Positions 1 through 9,087 of a stretch of DNA of 64,000 nucleotides are shown in pieces (within the stretch, counting starts at the first letter, position 1; each line of letters begins with the position of its first letter). Position numbers and translations under genes: made by a program. The notes under the pieces were generated by a model. It searched no databases and had not been told where the DNA came from. It saw only the letters and a program-made list of their open reading frames with translations. The stretch is from Streptomyces sp. TRM68367. Lineage in GTDB: Bacteria > Actinomycetota > Actinomycetes > Streptomycetales > Streptomycetaceae. The DNA is taken from NCBI RefSeq assembly GCF_014495685.1, contig NZ_JACTVI010000007.1, positions 1-64,000 of the forward strand, given 5' to 3'.

Positions 1-1297
1 AGGAGGCGATCACTCCCGGAGTCAGTCACACACCGTGACACCACGTCAGTGCGTGAGACGAGGCGCACCGCTCAACTTCGAAGACCCCACAATTGCCGAG
101 GTCTGGCCTCCTACTACCGCCGCGAGGCCGGTATCCCGCCTCCACTCCGCTGGCAAAACCCTGCCCTCAGCTCGGACGACCCCGCGCTGCGGTCGGCCGC
201 GGCCCACGCCAAGCAGCTCGGCGACGCCAACGGCTGGTCACCATCGCTTATCCGGTGCGCGATGGACGGCCTGATGGCGGTGCTGGAGGGCCGCCCGCCC
301 GGCAAGCCCGTGAAGCTCACCGAAGTCCGTACGCCAATACCGCGACAGGCTTCCAGCCACCGGGTCGCCGAGGTCCTCGCCAATCTGGATCTTCTCGACG
401 ATGACAGCACCCTGGCGATCCGCGCCTGGATCGACCGCCGCACCAGCGAACTGCCCGCCGGCTTCGCCGCCGACGTCCGGGCCTGGCTGCTGGTCCTGCT
501 CGACGGTGACAGCCGCACCAGACCCCGGTCCCACACCTGTGTCTACGTCTACTTCGGATGCGTGAAGCCCCTGCTGGAGATCTGGGCGACCACCCGTGGG
601 CACCTGCGAGAGATCACCGTCGCCGACGTGACTACGGCCCTGGACCGGTTGTGCGGATGGCGGCGTCGCAACGCGATCGCCGCACTGCGCTCACTGTTCC
701 GCTTCGCCAAGAAGCGCGGGCTGATCTTCGCCAACCCCACCACCCGCCTCGAAGCCGAGAAAATCGAGCGGAGCCTCCTGCCGATGACCGACGCCGAGGT
801 GCTCGCCGCCCAGCAGATCACCGTCACCCCGGCACAACGGCTGATCGTCGCCCTGGCCGCCGTCCACGCCGCCCGCGCCACCGCCGTCCGACGCCTCACC
901 CTGGACGACCTCGACCTGCCCAACCGCCGGATCACCATCGCAGGACACGCCCAACGACTCGGCGAACTGCCCCACCGGACCCTGCTGGCCTGGCTCGACC
1001 AACGCCGGCACCACCTGGCCCAAGACTCCGAACCGGCACGTGCTCATCAACGCGAAGACCGTCCTGGGGACCGGGCCAGTCAGCGCCGAATACCTCAAGC
1101 GACACCTGCTGCACCAGGGCGTCTACCTCGAACGCATCCGCGGCGACCGGGTACTGCACGAAGCTCTGACGATCGGCGCCGACCCGTTGCACCTCGCCCT
1201 GGTCTTCAACCTCCCCCACACCACCGCGAGACGCTACGCGACCATCGCTCAGAGCCTGCTGGAGGACCAGATCGAGCGGGCCGCCGGGAACGAATGA
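1..1297 (+). pseudogene. Tyrosine-recombinase-like integrase, frameshifted, open at left edge
   Basis: The reading frame is open from the first base, so the true start may lie outside the window. It resembles actinobacterial phage-type site-specific integrases: an N-terminal SAM-like core-binding part (around VTTALDRLCGWRRRNAIAAL, then FRFAKKRGLIFANPTTRLE) and a catalytic part beginning near TPAQRLIVALAAVHAARA. At about 1020-1040 the protein moves from frame 1 to frame 2, where it continues with HVLINAKTVLGTGPVSAEYL and ends at 1297. The C-terminal part lacks an obvious complete R-H-R-Y set. A single-base indel, either real or from sequencing, explains the break. The family is inferred from motif feel, not from a search. 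Confidence 0.6.
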
Positions 1298-1347
1298 GCA
1301 TCCTGCCAATCAGGCGCTCGGGGGCGGTCAGTTGCCCGCGATCGGCC

Positions 1348-1917
1348 TCACAGCTGCGGTGGGACCGGCCGGCCGAGAAACGCGGCGAGCCGATCGATGG
1401 CCGGAGCGGTCTCCTCGACGGGTTGCGGCTCGGCGAATCGTCCCGTTCGGGACTGAGTGGAGAGCTGGACCTGAACGAACGCCAGGGCCTGCTCGGCAAG
1501 GTCTTCGGGCAGCCGGGCAGGGATTCCGGTGGCCTGGGCGAGGTCCCATCCGTGAGCGAGCAGATCGTACAGGCGGATGTGCAAGCGCTCGGCGCCCGTG
1601 GCACTCCCCAAGGGTCCGCGATAACTCCGCTCGAGTACCCCGGGACGGGAGAAAGCGGCCTGCAGCGAGGCGCTGGAGGACCGGTAGGCTCCGACCGGGT
1701 CGTCACCGAGGCGGTCTGCTCCGCGCTCGGGCATCGGGCCATCCTCGATCATGGCTGCGAACACCAGGTCCATGCCGACCAGGTGGTTGACCACCTCGCG
1801 CACGTTCCATTCCGTGCACGGCGTCGGCGCCTTCCACTGCTCGGCGGGGACCTCGGCGATCAGGTCGCCGACGACTTCGGACGCGCGCGCGAGATCTTCA
1901 ACAGAAACGGTAGTCAT
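1348..1917 (-). CDS. TIGR03086-type / maleylpyruvate isomerase-like DinB-fold protein
   Basis: A 189-residue protein with the N-terminal signature of the actinobacterial mycothiol-dependent metal-binding (DinB-fold) family: PTPCTEWNVREVVNHLVGMD near residues 32-51 contains the histidine of the metal site, and HIRLYDLLAHGWDLAQATG near residues 115-133 supplies the second histidine region. Family members bind divalent metal and often use mycothiol, but the substrate of this one is unknown. The ATG start fits the family length. It faces the integrase remnant and shares no operon. It is intact, unlike its neighbours. Confidence 0.8.
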   Translation of the reverse strand: MTTVSVEDLARASEVVGDLIAEVPAEQWKAPTPCTEWNVREVVNHLVGMDLVFAAMIEDGPMPERGADRLGDDPVGAYRSSSASLQAAFSRPGVLERSYRGPLGSATGAERLHIRLYDLLAHGWDLAQATGIPARLPEDLAEQALAFVQVQLSTQSRTGRFAEPQPVEETAPAIDRLAAFLGRPVPPQL

Positions 1918-2119
1918 CCGGGGAGACTACGGCGTCATCTGCCAGACCTCCCAAGGGTTTTGCGTCGGTGCGGAGAAGCCCTGTCGAACCGGGTGACCGC
2001 GCGATCGCTTAACGTCGATGAGTACCTCCTCCGCCCACCAATAACAGCGACGCGGAACCCACCGCCCTTCCGAGCACGCCTGCAGAAGATGCCGTGGGTT
2101 CCCGGTGAAAGCCCCTCAG
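1918..2119. other. Intergenic stretch, nothing recognised
   Basis: About 200 bases between the DinB-fold gene and the IS3 remnant. It should contain the promoter of the minus-strand gene at 1917. No reading frame with a recognisable product was seen. Confidence 0.5.
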
Positions 2120-2176
2120 TCACGCTGGATCGTCGCCGAGTAGGACGCCGCCCCCAGGAACGAGAAGGGCGCGGTC

Positions 2177-2431
2177 TTGCGCCGGGAACGGCTCTACCAC
2201 TCGCACGTCAAGGAGTGGCGGGCCGCCCGGGATGCCGGGGCCCTGGAAAGCCTGGTCGACCGCCGGACCAGCCCGGCCCGCACGAAGAAGTCCGCCGCGG
2301 AAGTGGAGAACGAGAAGCTGCGCCAGCAGGTGGAGCGGCTGCAAAAGGACCTGGCCCGGAACAAGGCCGCACTCGAAGTGATGGGAAAAGCCTCTGCGCT
2401 CTTGGAAATGATCTCCGAGAGCGCGGACTGA
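2177..2431 (+). pseudogene. IS3-family OrfA (helix-turn-helix and leucine zipper part)
   Basis: It encodes the OrfA C-terminal part: LYHSHVKEWRAARDAGALES, then a charged coiled coil (AEVENEKLRQQVERLQKDLA) that ends in the usual KASALLEM segment before the frameshift to OrfB. The same frame continues upstream without a convincing start, so the N-terminal helix-turn-helix is incomplete. In functional copies OrfA and OrfB are joined by programmed -1 frameshifting; here the following region is also damaged. Confidence 0.7.
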
Positions 2432-2439
2432 GGCACGCG

Positions 2440-3450
2440 GCCGACCCGGTCCTCGACACCGCGTTCCACCGGTGTCGAGGGCCGGCTGGGCATCACGGCC
2501 GCGTGCCGGCTGACCGGCCGCTCCAGGGCCACCCACTACCGTCGGCTCAAGCCCCCGGCAACCCCGCGCAGCCCGCTCCCGCGTCCAGGCGCAGCCCTCG
2601 GCTCTGACGGGCCAAGAGCGTGCCGTGGTACTGGAGTTGATGAACAGTGCCGAGTACGCAGAGCTGCCGTCGGCGCAGATCTGGGCCCGTGAGCTGGACG
2701 CCGGCCGCTATCACTGCTCGGTCTCCACGATGTACCGGGTCCTGCGCGAGCACGGGCAGTCCGGCGAGCGGCGTCGTCAGGCCACCCACCCGGCCAAGGC
2801 GGTGCCCGAACTGGTGGCCATCGCCCCCTTGCAGGTCTTGGGATATCACCAAGCTCGCCGGACCGGCCAAGGCATCTGGTACCACGCCTACGTCGTCATC
2901 GACATCTTCAGCCGTTACATCGTCGGGCACACCGTGGAGCGTGCCGAATCCGCGAGCGTGCCGAGGAGTTGATCCGCGAGAGCATCGAATGCAACGGCAT
3001 CGTGCCCGAGGCCGTCCACGCCGACCGGGGCACCTCCATGACGTCCAAGAAGGTCTCCCAGCTGCTGATCGACCTCGGTGTCACCCGCAGTCATTCCCGG
3101 CCGAAGGTCTCCGACGACGCCCCCTACAGCGAGGCCCAGTTCAAGACCACCAAGTACATGTCCGACTACCCGAACGATTCGATTCCCTGGCGCACGCACG
3201 CGAGTGGTTCGACGCGTTCACGTCGTACTACAACCATGAGCACCGGCACTCGGGTATCGGCTGGCACACACCTGCGAGTGTCCACTTCGGCACCGCCGAA
3301 GAGGTCCGCGACCAGCGCGCCGTCACCTCGCCGCGGCCTACACCAGCCACCCCGAACGCTTCGGCCGCCGCCCCACACCACCCGAAACACCCCGGCAAGC
3401 GTGGATCAACGACCCCGCCAACCGCAGGGAACCCACACCACAGATCTCAT
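2440..3450 (+). pseudogene. IS3-family OrfB, rve/DDE transposase, several frameshifts
   Basis: The DDE catalytic core can be followed across three frames. YVVIDIFSRYIVGHTVE (about 2890-2940) carries the first Asp. AVHADRGTSMTSKKV (about 3011-3055) carries the second. PYSEAQFKTTKYMSDYP (about 3122-3170) carries the Glu. The C-terminal part SYYNHEHRHSGIGWHTPASV lies in yet another frame. A local out-and-back shift at about 2840-2870 scrambles the segment that should read WDITKLAGP. The three catalytic acids survive, but no single frame contains them all. Confidence 0.75.
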
Positions 3451-3646
3451 AGCATCACAAACGTCTCACTGGACTTGAAATCTTCCGCGGCGCCCGCCAG
3501 TACGGGACGAGGCTGGGAACTCAGCGACTGTTGCTCACCCAACTCGGCGTCGGCTGCGCGTCCCGGCCCACCTCGTCCTTGCAAGGAGACGACACCGGTC
3601 GTACTGTTTGTGCCCGAACGACTTCGGTCCTTCGAGGGGAGCCGCA

Positions 3647-4843
3647 GTGGAAGACGTTCGGGAGTACGCCGCCGCACTGACCGTCGAGGACCTCGACCGC
3701 GACCCTTACCCGGTCTATGCCAGGCTGCGCCGGGAGGCGCCGGTGGCCTGGGTGCCCGCCGTCGGTCTGTGGTTCGTCACCCGGTGGCGGGACGTCGAGC
3801 GGGTGGCCACGGACACCGAGTCGTTCACAGCCGCACTGGACGACTCCCCGCTCGACCACTCCTTCGGCAGTCCCACGATCCTCACGGTCGACGGCGACGT
3901 CCACATGGAACTCCGCAGGAGCCTGGACGCCAAGTACCGCCCCCGCGCGGTCGCCTCCTACATCGACGACCTGGTGGGTCCCCTGGTCGAGGAACGGATC
4001 GCCGCCCTGCGCGGCAGGGACCGGGCCGAGTTGATGACCGAGTACTTCGAACCCATCTCGGTGCTCAGCCTGGGCCGCGTCCTGGGCCTGGGCGATCTGC
4101 CTGCCGACACCCTCCGCTCCTGGTTCTCCCGCCTGTCCGACGGTGCCACCAACTTCGAGAAGGACCCGCGCAAGCAGGCCCGGTCCGACGGCGCCGCGCG
4201 GGAGATCGACCAGCATGTCGGGGCTCTGATGACGCGGCTCGCCACCGCCCCGGACGACAGCACGGTCTCGCACATGCTGCACACGGCCATGCCGCCGGGC
4301 CGGTGCCGCGCACGGGAGTTCGTCATGCCGAGCTTCAAGGTGATCCTGCTGGGTGGCATGCAGGAACCCGGCCACGGCGGCGGCACGGTCGTGGCCGGCC
4401 TGCTCGCCTCCCCCGGCCAGGCCGCCGCCGTGCGGGCCGATCTGGACGAGATGGTTCCCAGGGCCGTCGAGGAGGGACTGCGCTGGGTGGCCCCGATCGG
4501 CACACAGACCCGCCAGACCGCCCGGGAGGTGGAGTTGGCGGGCGTCACCCTGCCTGCTGGAGCCCCGGTCGCCGCCGTGGTGTCGTCGGCCTCCCGCGAC
4601 GAGGAACTGTTCGACGCTCCCGACACGTTCAACGTCTTCCGCGCGGGCCGCAACCACCATGCCGCGTTCGGCTTCGGCCGCCATTTCTGCACGGGCCACG
4701 CCTTCGCCCGCCACCAACTGCGCCTGGCGCTCCGCGGCCTGCTGGAGGCGTTCCCGAACCTGCGCCTCGACCCCGAGCACCCGCCCGTCTTCCGCGGCTG
4801 GGAGTTCCGCGCACCGCGCAACCTCGACGTCCTGCTCTCTTAA
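3647..4843 (+). CDS. Cytochrome P450 with unusual I-helix
   Basis: A 398-residue soluble bacterial P450. The heme loop FGFGRHFCTGHAFAR puts the cysteine ligand near residue 348, and the K-helix ExxR is in EEGLRWVAP. The I-helix reads GGMQEPGHG near residues 236-244: where most P450s have an acid followed by Thr (A/G-G-x-D/E-T), this one has Glu240-Pro241. The GTG start at 3647 is preferred because GAGGGG precedes it at the right distance; an earlier in-frame start at 3608 has no such site. No ferredoxin or reductase gene is adjacent, so redox partners must come from elsewhere. The substrate is unknown. Confidence 0.88.
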   Translation: MEDVREYAAALTVEDLDRDPYPVYARLRREAPVAWVPAVGLWFVTRWRDVERVATDTESFTAALDDSPLDHSFGSPTILTVDGDVHMELRRSLDAKYRPRAVASYIDDLVGPLVEERIAALRGRDRAELMTEYFEPISVLSLGRVLGLGDLPADTLRSWFSRLSDGATNFEKDPRKQARSDGAAREIDQHVGALMTRLATAPDDSTVSHMLHTAMPPGRCRAREFVMPSFKVILLGGMQEPGHGGGTVVAGLLASPGQAAAVRADLDEMVPRAVEEGLRWVAPIGTQTRQTAREVELAGVTLPAGAPVAAVVSSASRDEELFDAPDTFNVFRAGRNHHAAFGFGRHFCTGHAFARHQLRLALRGLLEAFPNLRLDPEHPPVFRGWEFRAPRNLDVLLS

Positions 4844-4928
4844 GGGGTCCTTGCACTGTGCCCGCCCCAGCCGAAGCCACCTGGGCCTTTTCCAGAGGAG
4901 AGATGAGACGCCGGTGGCATCGGCTCGC

Positions 4929-5669
4929 TCACAACCCCCACAGCCCCTTTCCGAGGGTGATCACACCTCCGGCCAGGGCAAGCAGGAGTACGAGGAGACG
5001 CGCTCGTTTCTCGGGGACGTGTCCGGCGAGTTTCCTGCCGGTCAGGGCGCCCGCGGCCATCGCGCCGACGGCGAGGCCCCAGACGGTAGCGCTGAGCCTC
5101 GGTATCCCGTTGGACGCCACAGAGACGGCGTTGACGACGACCCCGTAGAACTGTGCGTTGGGCACGAACTCCACGACGGTCCACTCCGCGTTGACGGCAT
5201 ACAGAGACACGGGCGGCCCGCCCACGCCCGCCGCGGAGTTCATGAATCCGCCGACAGCACCAGCGGTGACCGCACCCGCGCCGTCCCGCAGGGCGGCAAC
5301 GCGCGTGCCGCGCATCACCAGCACGACGGCCACGGTCACGAGCACCCCCATACAAGCCATCAGCACGGGCTCGGGCAGCCGCCGCGCCATCCACGTCCCG
5401 GCCGGCACGGTGCACACGGCCGCCGTGCACAACGGCACCATGGCCTTCAGCCGCACCCTCCGCCATCCGACGGCGAGCCCGACGACACTGATGACTCCGG
5501 CAGCACAGTTGGCGAGCACGACGCCTTCAGCCGGCCCAAGGAGCAGCACCAGCGCGGGAACGGCGACGAGGGCAAAACCCATCCCGGTGAGCCACTGCAC
5601 ACAGGCACCCAACAGCACGACCCCGCCCAGCAGCAGCTCCTGCGCCCACGCACCCGTCAACGGCGGCAT
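4929..5669 (-). CDS. TauE/SafE-family membrane protein, putative sulfite/anion exporter
   Basis: A 246-residue, strongly hydrophobic protein with about seven or eight membrane segments arranged in two halves, as in the TauE/SafE (DUF81) family. The internal GAVGGFMNSAAGVGGPP segment around residues 137-153 is the typical second-half motif. Family members are proposed to export sulfite, sulfoacetate or related organosulfonates, but many remain uncharacterised, so the substrate is open. It is convergent with the P450 gene and 85 bases from it. Confidence 0.85.
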   Translation of the reverse strand: MPPLTGAWAQELLLGGVVLLGACVQWLTGMGFALVAVPALVLLLGPAEGVVLANCAAGVISVVGLAVGWRRVRLKAMVPLCTAAVCTVPAGTWMARRLPEPVLMACMGVLVTVAVVLVMRGTRVAALRDGAGAVTAGAVGGFMNSAAGVGGPPVSLYAVNAEWTVVEFVPNAQFYGVVVNAVSVASNGIPRLSATVWGLAVGAMAAGALTGRKLAGHVPEKRARLLVLLLALAGGVITLGKGLWGL

Positions 5670-5757
5670 CCTCTCGGACGTACAGGCGGCCCGGGAACGC
5701 CAGGCTACTCAGGATCGGGGTGAACGGCCCAGGGCCAGTGCCGGGTCCGCAGCAAGG

Positions 5758-6480
5758 TCAGAGCATGCCGGGGGCGGATGCGTGGGCCACGCGGCGGAGG
5801 AACCTGTCGACCAGGTCGTATGCCCGCTGCCGGGAGTCCTCGCGCGACGCTCGGGTGTCGGCTATCAGGCGGTCCGGGGCTACGCCGTGTTGCTCGGCCT
5901 GGGTTCTGCCTCCGAGCACGAGCCATTGCCGGAGGGTCTCCTCGGTGATCTCGGGGTGGAACTGCACGCCGAGGGCCCGCCCGGCGCGGAACGCCTGAGG
6001 GCCGACCGCGCTGCGGGCCAGTTCCACAGCTCCGGGTGGGACGGTGAACCGGTCGAAGTGCCACTGGAACCACGGCCCTTCGGGGACCGAATCCGCGGCC
6101 TCGGGTTCGATGGTCATCCAGCCGATCTCGGGGCGCGGGGCGCGTTCGACGGTTCCGCCGAGGGCCGTCGCCAGGGCCTGCCCTCCGAAGCAGATGCCGA
6201 GGATGGGAATGTCCGTGGCGTGGGCGCGGCGCAGAAGGTCCAGTTCGCCTTCGATCCAGGGGCCGGTCGCGGTCTTGTCGTAGATGGACCAGGGAGCGCC
6301 CAGTATCAGGATCAGGTCGTAGGCGTAGGGGGCGGGGAAAGTGAAGTCCACGGCGGGGTCGTGGTGCCGCTCGGCCGGGACCACCGTCCGCTCGTCGAGG
6401 TCGTAGCCGTGCTCCGCGAGACGGCTGCCGATGGGGCCGGGCGAGGAGGCGTGGTCGTGGCGTATGACGAGGGCGCGCAC
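5758..6480 (-). CDS. Class I glutamine amidotransferase-like protein
   Basis: A 240-residue class-I amidotransferase fold. The nucleophile elbow GICFGGQALA gives the catalytic Cys, and VQFHPEIT gives the His-x-Glu of the triad. The GTG start at 6480 gives an N-terminus of VRALVIRHDHASSPGPIG, normal for this family. It sits downstream of the LLM-class flavoprotein and the wrecked glutamine synthetase on the same strand. That trio suggests a role in gamma-glutamyl amide or polyamine metabolism, where such proteins hydrolyse gamma-glutamyl intermediates. The amidotransferase is intact while its synthetase partner is not. Confidence 0.82.
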   Translation of the reverse strand: MRALVIRHDHASSPGPIGSRLAEHGYDLDERTVVPAERHHDPAVDFTFPAPYAYDLILILGAPWSIYDKTATGPWIEGELDLLRRAHATDIPILGICFGGQALATALGGTVERAPRPEIGWMTIEPEAADSVPEGPWFQWHFDRFTVPPGAVELARSAVGPQAFRAGRALGVQFHPEITEETLRQWLVLGGRTQAEQHGVAPDRLIADTRASREDSRQRAYDLVDRFLRRVAHASAPGML

Positions 6481-6521
6481 GTGAGTTCTTCCCTTCGGTT
6501 CTGCCCTTGTTCGGTGGCCTG

Positions 6522-7460
6522 TCAGACCAGTGCGGATACGCGCCGTACGACCTCGCGGCAGAAGACTCCGACGCCGTCGGGATCGTCGATGAACTGCGAG
6601 GGCTTGACGCAGAACGTGGTGAAGCCCTGCGCCATCTGCTCGGGAATGGACGCCAGTGCCTGGCCGAGGTCGGCGCACGAGGTGTCGTCGGGGAAGACCG
6701 CGCGGGTGCCGCCGATCAGCTCCAGGTCGGCGATGTCCCGTCCGGCGGTGCTCATCGCGTCGGCGAGCTTGCACAGCTCCTCGGGTGCCGGGCGGCCGAG
6801 GGGGTTGAAGGCGTGGCCGTGGCGGACGATCCGGCGGACCATGGCGTCGTGCATGCCGGCGCCGCCGAAGCACAGGCGCGGTCCGTCGGGGCGGTACGCC
6901 TTCGGCTCGAAGTAGACGTTCTCGAAGGAGTAGTGCTCGCCTTTGTGGGACACCGGGGACGGGCCCCACAACTTGGCCCAGATCTCCAGGTGCTCGTCCA
7001 GCAGCCTGCCGCGCCGGGCGAACGGCACCCCGAGCGCCGCGTACTCGTCGCGGCTCCAGCTGACGTTGGGGAGCACCGTCAGGCGCCCCTCGGAGAGGAG
7101 GTCGAGGGTGCCGAGTTCGCGGGCGAGCAGGAGTGGGTGGCGCAGCGGGGCGATCACGGCGGAGGCGGCGAGGCGGATCCGCTCGGTGACCGCCGCGGCG
7201 GCGCTCAGCAGGAGCAGGGAGTTCGGCCAGGGGGTGTAGGGGTCCTGGTTGCCCGGCAGGGCGTAGTCGCGGGGGTTGCCCATCACGCCGTTCGCGCCCG
7301 CGTCCGGGCCGAGGACAATGTGCTCGCTGATCATGACGGAGTCGAACCCGGCGTCCTCGGCCTCGCGCGCCCAGCGCACCACCGCGGGCAGGTCGGCCCG
7401 GCCGCCGGTCATGGTCCAGTTCTCGCTCAGCACCAGTTGCATGCGGGGAACAGTCGTCAT
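6522..7460 (-). CDS. LLM-class flavin (F420/FMN)-dependent oxidoreductase
   Basis: A 312-residue TIM-barrel luciferase-like monooxygenase. Typical stretches include AEDAGFDSVMISEHIVLGPD near the N-terminus and LTVLPNVSWSRDEYAALGVP in the middle. The ATG at 7460 is preceded by GAGGGA and gives an N-terminus of MTTVPRMQLVLSENW. It is 41 bases upstream of the amidotransferase gene and probably co-transcribed with it. The cofactor (F420 or FMN) and the substrate cannot be read from sequence. Confidence 0.85.
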   Translation of the reverse strand: MTTVPRMQLVLSENWTMTGGRADLPAVVRWAREAEDAGFDSVMISEHIVLGPDAGANGVMGNPRDYALPGNQDPYTPWPNSLLLLSAAAAVTERIRLAASAVIAPLRHPLLLARELGTLDLLSEGRLTVLPNVSWSRDEYAALGVPFARRGRLLDEHLEIWAKLWGPSPVSHKGEHYSFENVYFEPKAYRPDGPRLCFGGAGMHDAMVRRIVRHGHAFNPLGRPAPEELCKLADAMSTAGRDIADLELIGGTRAVFPDDTSCADLGQALASIPEQMAQGFTTFCVKPSQFIDDPDGVGVFCREVVRRVSALV

Positions 7461-7516
7461 GGTCCCTCTTTCGTACACAGGGTCGTCGAGGCGGCTCACG
7501 GGTTCGTCGAGGCGGC

Positions 7517-8130
7517 TCAGAGCATCCACGAGTACTCGTGGAACTCCCAGTCGGCGACGGCCCGTTCGAACCAGGCCAGCTCTTGGCGCTGAGCGCGGCG
7601 AAGACTTCGGCAAAGCGCTCGCCCAGCGCCTCGGCGAGCACCTTGCCCCCTTCGAGGGACCTCAGGGCTGCGCCGAGCGAGGCGGGCAGCGGCGCGCCCA
7701 CGCCGCCGTGGTCGCCGGTGATGGGCGGCAGGGGCGTGAGCTCGCGTTCGATGCCGTCGAGTCCGGCGGCGAGCAGGGCCGCGACGGACAGCCAGGGGTT
7801 GCACGCTGGTCGCCGATCCCGATCTCGATGCGGGCGCCGGGTCCGCGCTCGGGCGGGATGCGGGCGTAGGCGAGTCGGTTGTCGTAGTCCCGGTTGGCGG
7901 TGACGGGCGCAACGACGGGGTGCAGTCCGCGCGCGGCCAGGCGGTCGCTCTGCGCGCGCAGCATCGAGCGCGGGTCGAAGCGCAGCGGGGTGCCTCCGGC
8001 GGCGGGGTCGGAGACCTCGGCGAGGAGGTAGGCCGCGCGCGGCATGCCGCCGGAGACCGCGAGCGTGCCCGGGTCGATGCGGTCATCGGCGTCGGGCCAG
8101 CCGCTCTTGGCGGTCTCGGGGACGTCGGGT
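7517..8130 (-). pseudogene. Glutamine synthetase-family gene with internal deletion and frameshifts
   Basis: Both ends of a type-I glutamine synthetase-like (gamma-glutamylpolyamine synthetase) protein are visible, but the ATP-binding centre, about 250-300 residues, is missing. The N-terminal part runs GGMPRAAYLLAEVSDPAAGG through LAARGLHPVVAPV and jumps to the late segment NRDYDNRLAYARIPPERGPG. A frameshift near 7808 leads to GAPLPASLGAALRSLEGGK, and another near 7590 leads to the natural C-terminus ERAVADWEFHEYSWML. It heads the group with the flavoprotein and amidotransferase genes. Confidence 0.8.
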
Positions 8131-8194
8131 CAGTTGGTCGGCGGTGGCGGGCGGATGGCGGGCGGGCACCGAGCCTCCTCCAGTCTGCGACTCA

Positions 8195-8206
8195 TTTGAA
8201 GCCAAA
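8195..8206. promoter_or_regulatory. Inverted repeat, possible operator of the glutamine-synthetase group
   Basis: TTTG-AAGC-CAAA lies upstream of the decayed synthetase, inside an AT-richer patch of the 8131-8397 gap (TTTGAAGCCAAACAATAGG). It could be a regulator site left from the working operon. The arms are only four bases, so chance is possible. The rest of the gap shows no gene. Confidence 0.25.
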
Positions 8207-8397
8207 CAATAGGCGCCCATGAGGTGCCAGGCAAGGTTTCTTGAAAGTTTGCCGACCCGGGGCGCCGCCTCGACATCGACGTGGGCTGCGCGGGCGTCCC
8301 GGAACTCAGGAGAGGGGCCGTCCGGTGGCTCCTCAGCCCTGTGACGCTTCGCTGGTTGCCGCCGATTCCAGGCGGGCCGACGTGACCCCGGCGCTCG

Positions 8398-8967
8398 TCA
8401 CTGGCCCACTCTTCCGTCGATGCACTCGCGCAACAGGTCGGCGTGCCCGCAGTGACGGGCGTACTCCTCGATCATGTGGACCATGAGCTCCCGAACCGCG
8501 ATCCTGTCCTCCCCCAGACGCTCGCTCAGCTCCGGGTGCTCGGCCAGCGCGGCGTCGGTCGCTGCCTGTTCGCGTGCCAGAGCGGAATACGCGGCGTCGA
8601 CCACGGCCTGGTCGGCGACGGCTCCGTCGAAGTCCGCGTCACGCTTGCCGTACAGCTTCGGCAGCGGATCGCCGTCGCTGATCCAGTTCTGCCAGTCCCG
8701 TTCCACCTCGGCGAGGTGCCGGAGCAGGCCGAGCAGCGACATGGTCGACGGTGGAACGGACCGACGGGCCATCTGCTCCGCGGCAAGGCCCTCGCACTTC
8801 ATCCGCAAGGTCGTGCGGTAGTCCGTCAGGAAGTCCCGAAGTGTGTCGAGTTCGCCGCCCGGACTGGCTCCGTCGCGGTTGCGGGGGTCGTCGTCCGGGT
8901 CAGCCCACATGTCGGGGTAGACCGTTGCCCGGCTCCATCGTGTGGGTTGGTCAGTCACACGCTCCAT
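8398..8967 (-). CDS. DinB-family (DUF664) protein
   Basis: A 189-residue DinB/YfiT-like four-helix protein. Typical family segments are LGLLRHLAEVERDWQNW (first metal-type histidine, near residue 85) and ELMVHMIEEYARHCGHADLL (C-terminal histidine triad region). Members of DUF664 bind metal and are often mycothiol-linked transferases, but this one has no assigned reaction. The ATG at 8967 (MERVTDQPTRW) was chosen because the upstream extension is not family-like. It stands alone on the minus strand. Confidence 0.82.
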   Translation of the reverse strand: MERVTDQPTRWSRATVYPDMWADPDDDPRNRDGASPGGELDTLRDFLTDYRTTLRMKCEGLAAEQMARRSVPPSTMSLLGLLRHLAEVERDWQNWISDGDPLPKLYGKRDADFDGAVADQAVVDAAYSALAREQAATDAALAEHPELSERLGEDRIAVRELMVHMIEEYARHCGHADLLRECIDGRVGQ

Positions 8968-9087
8968 CGTCGTCCGTGAGGTAACGAGTTCGCCAGTGAT
9001 TTGCGGTCCGGCATCGGCGCTGTGCCGGCACACCGCCGCCCGCGTCGGCGACCAACGGATTCCATCGCGTCGTCCGGACGCGAACCG

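Larger units (their letters stand above)
2120..3460 (+). mobile_element. Degenerate IS3-family insertion sequence
   Basis: Both halves of an IS3-family transposase are present in order, OrfA then OrfB, but the reading frame is broken at least four times. Outer limits are approximate because terminal inverted repeats and target-site duplications could not be fixed by eye. The element lies between two intact host genes and is very likely immobile. Confidence 0.75.

Noticed and set aside
49-2607. A very long plus-strand open frame (about 850 codons)
   Set aside because: Only the first 330 codons look like protein (integrase). The rest runs antisense to the DinB-fold gene and through the IS remnant and has Arg/Pro-rich shadow composition.
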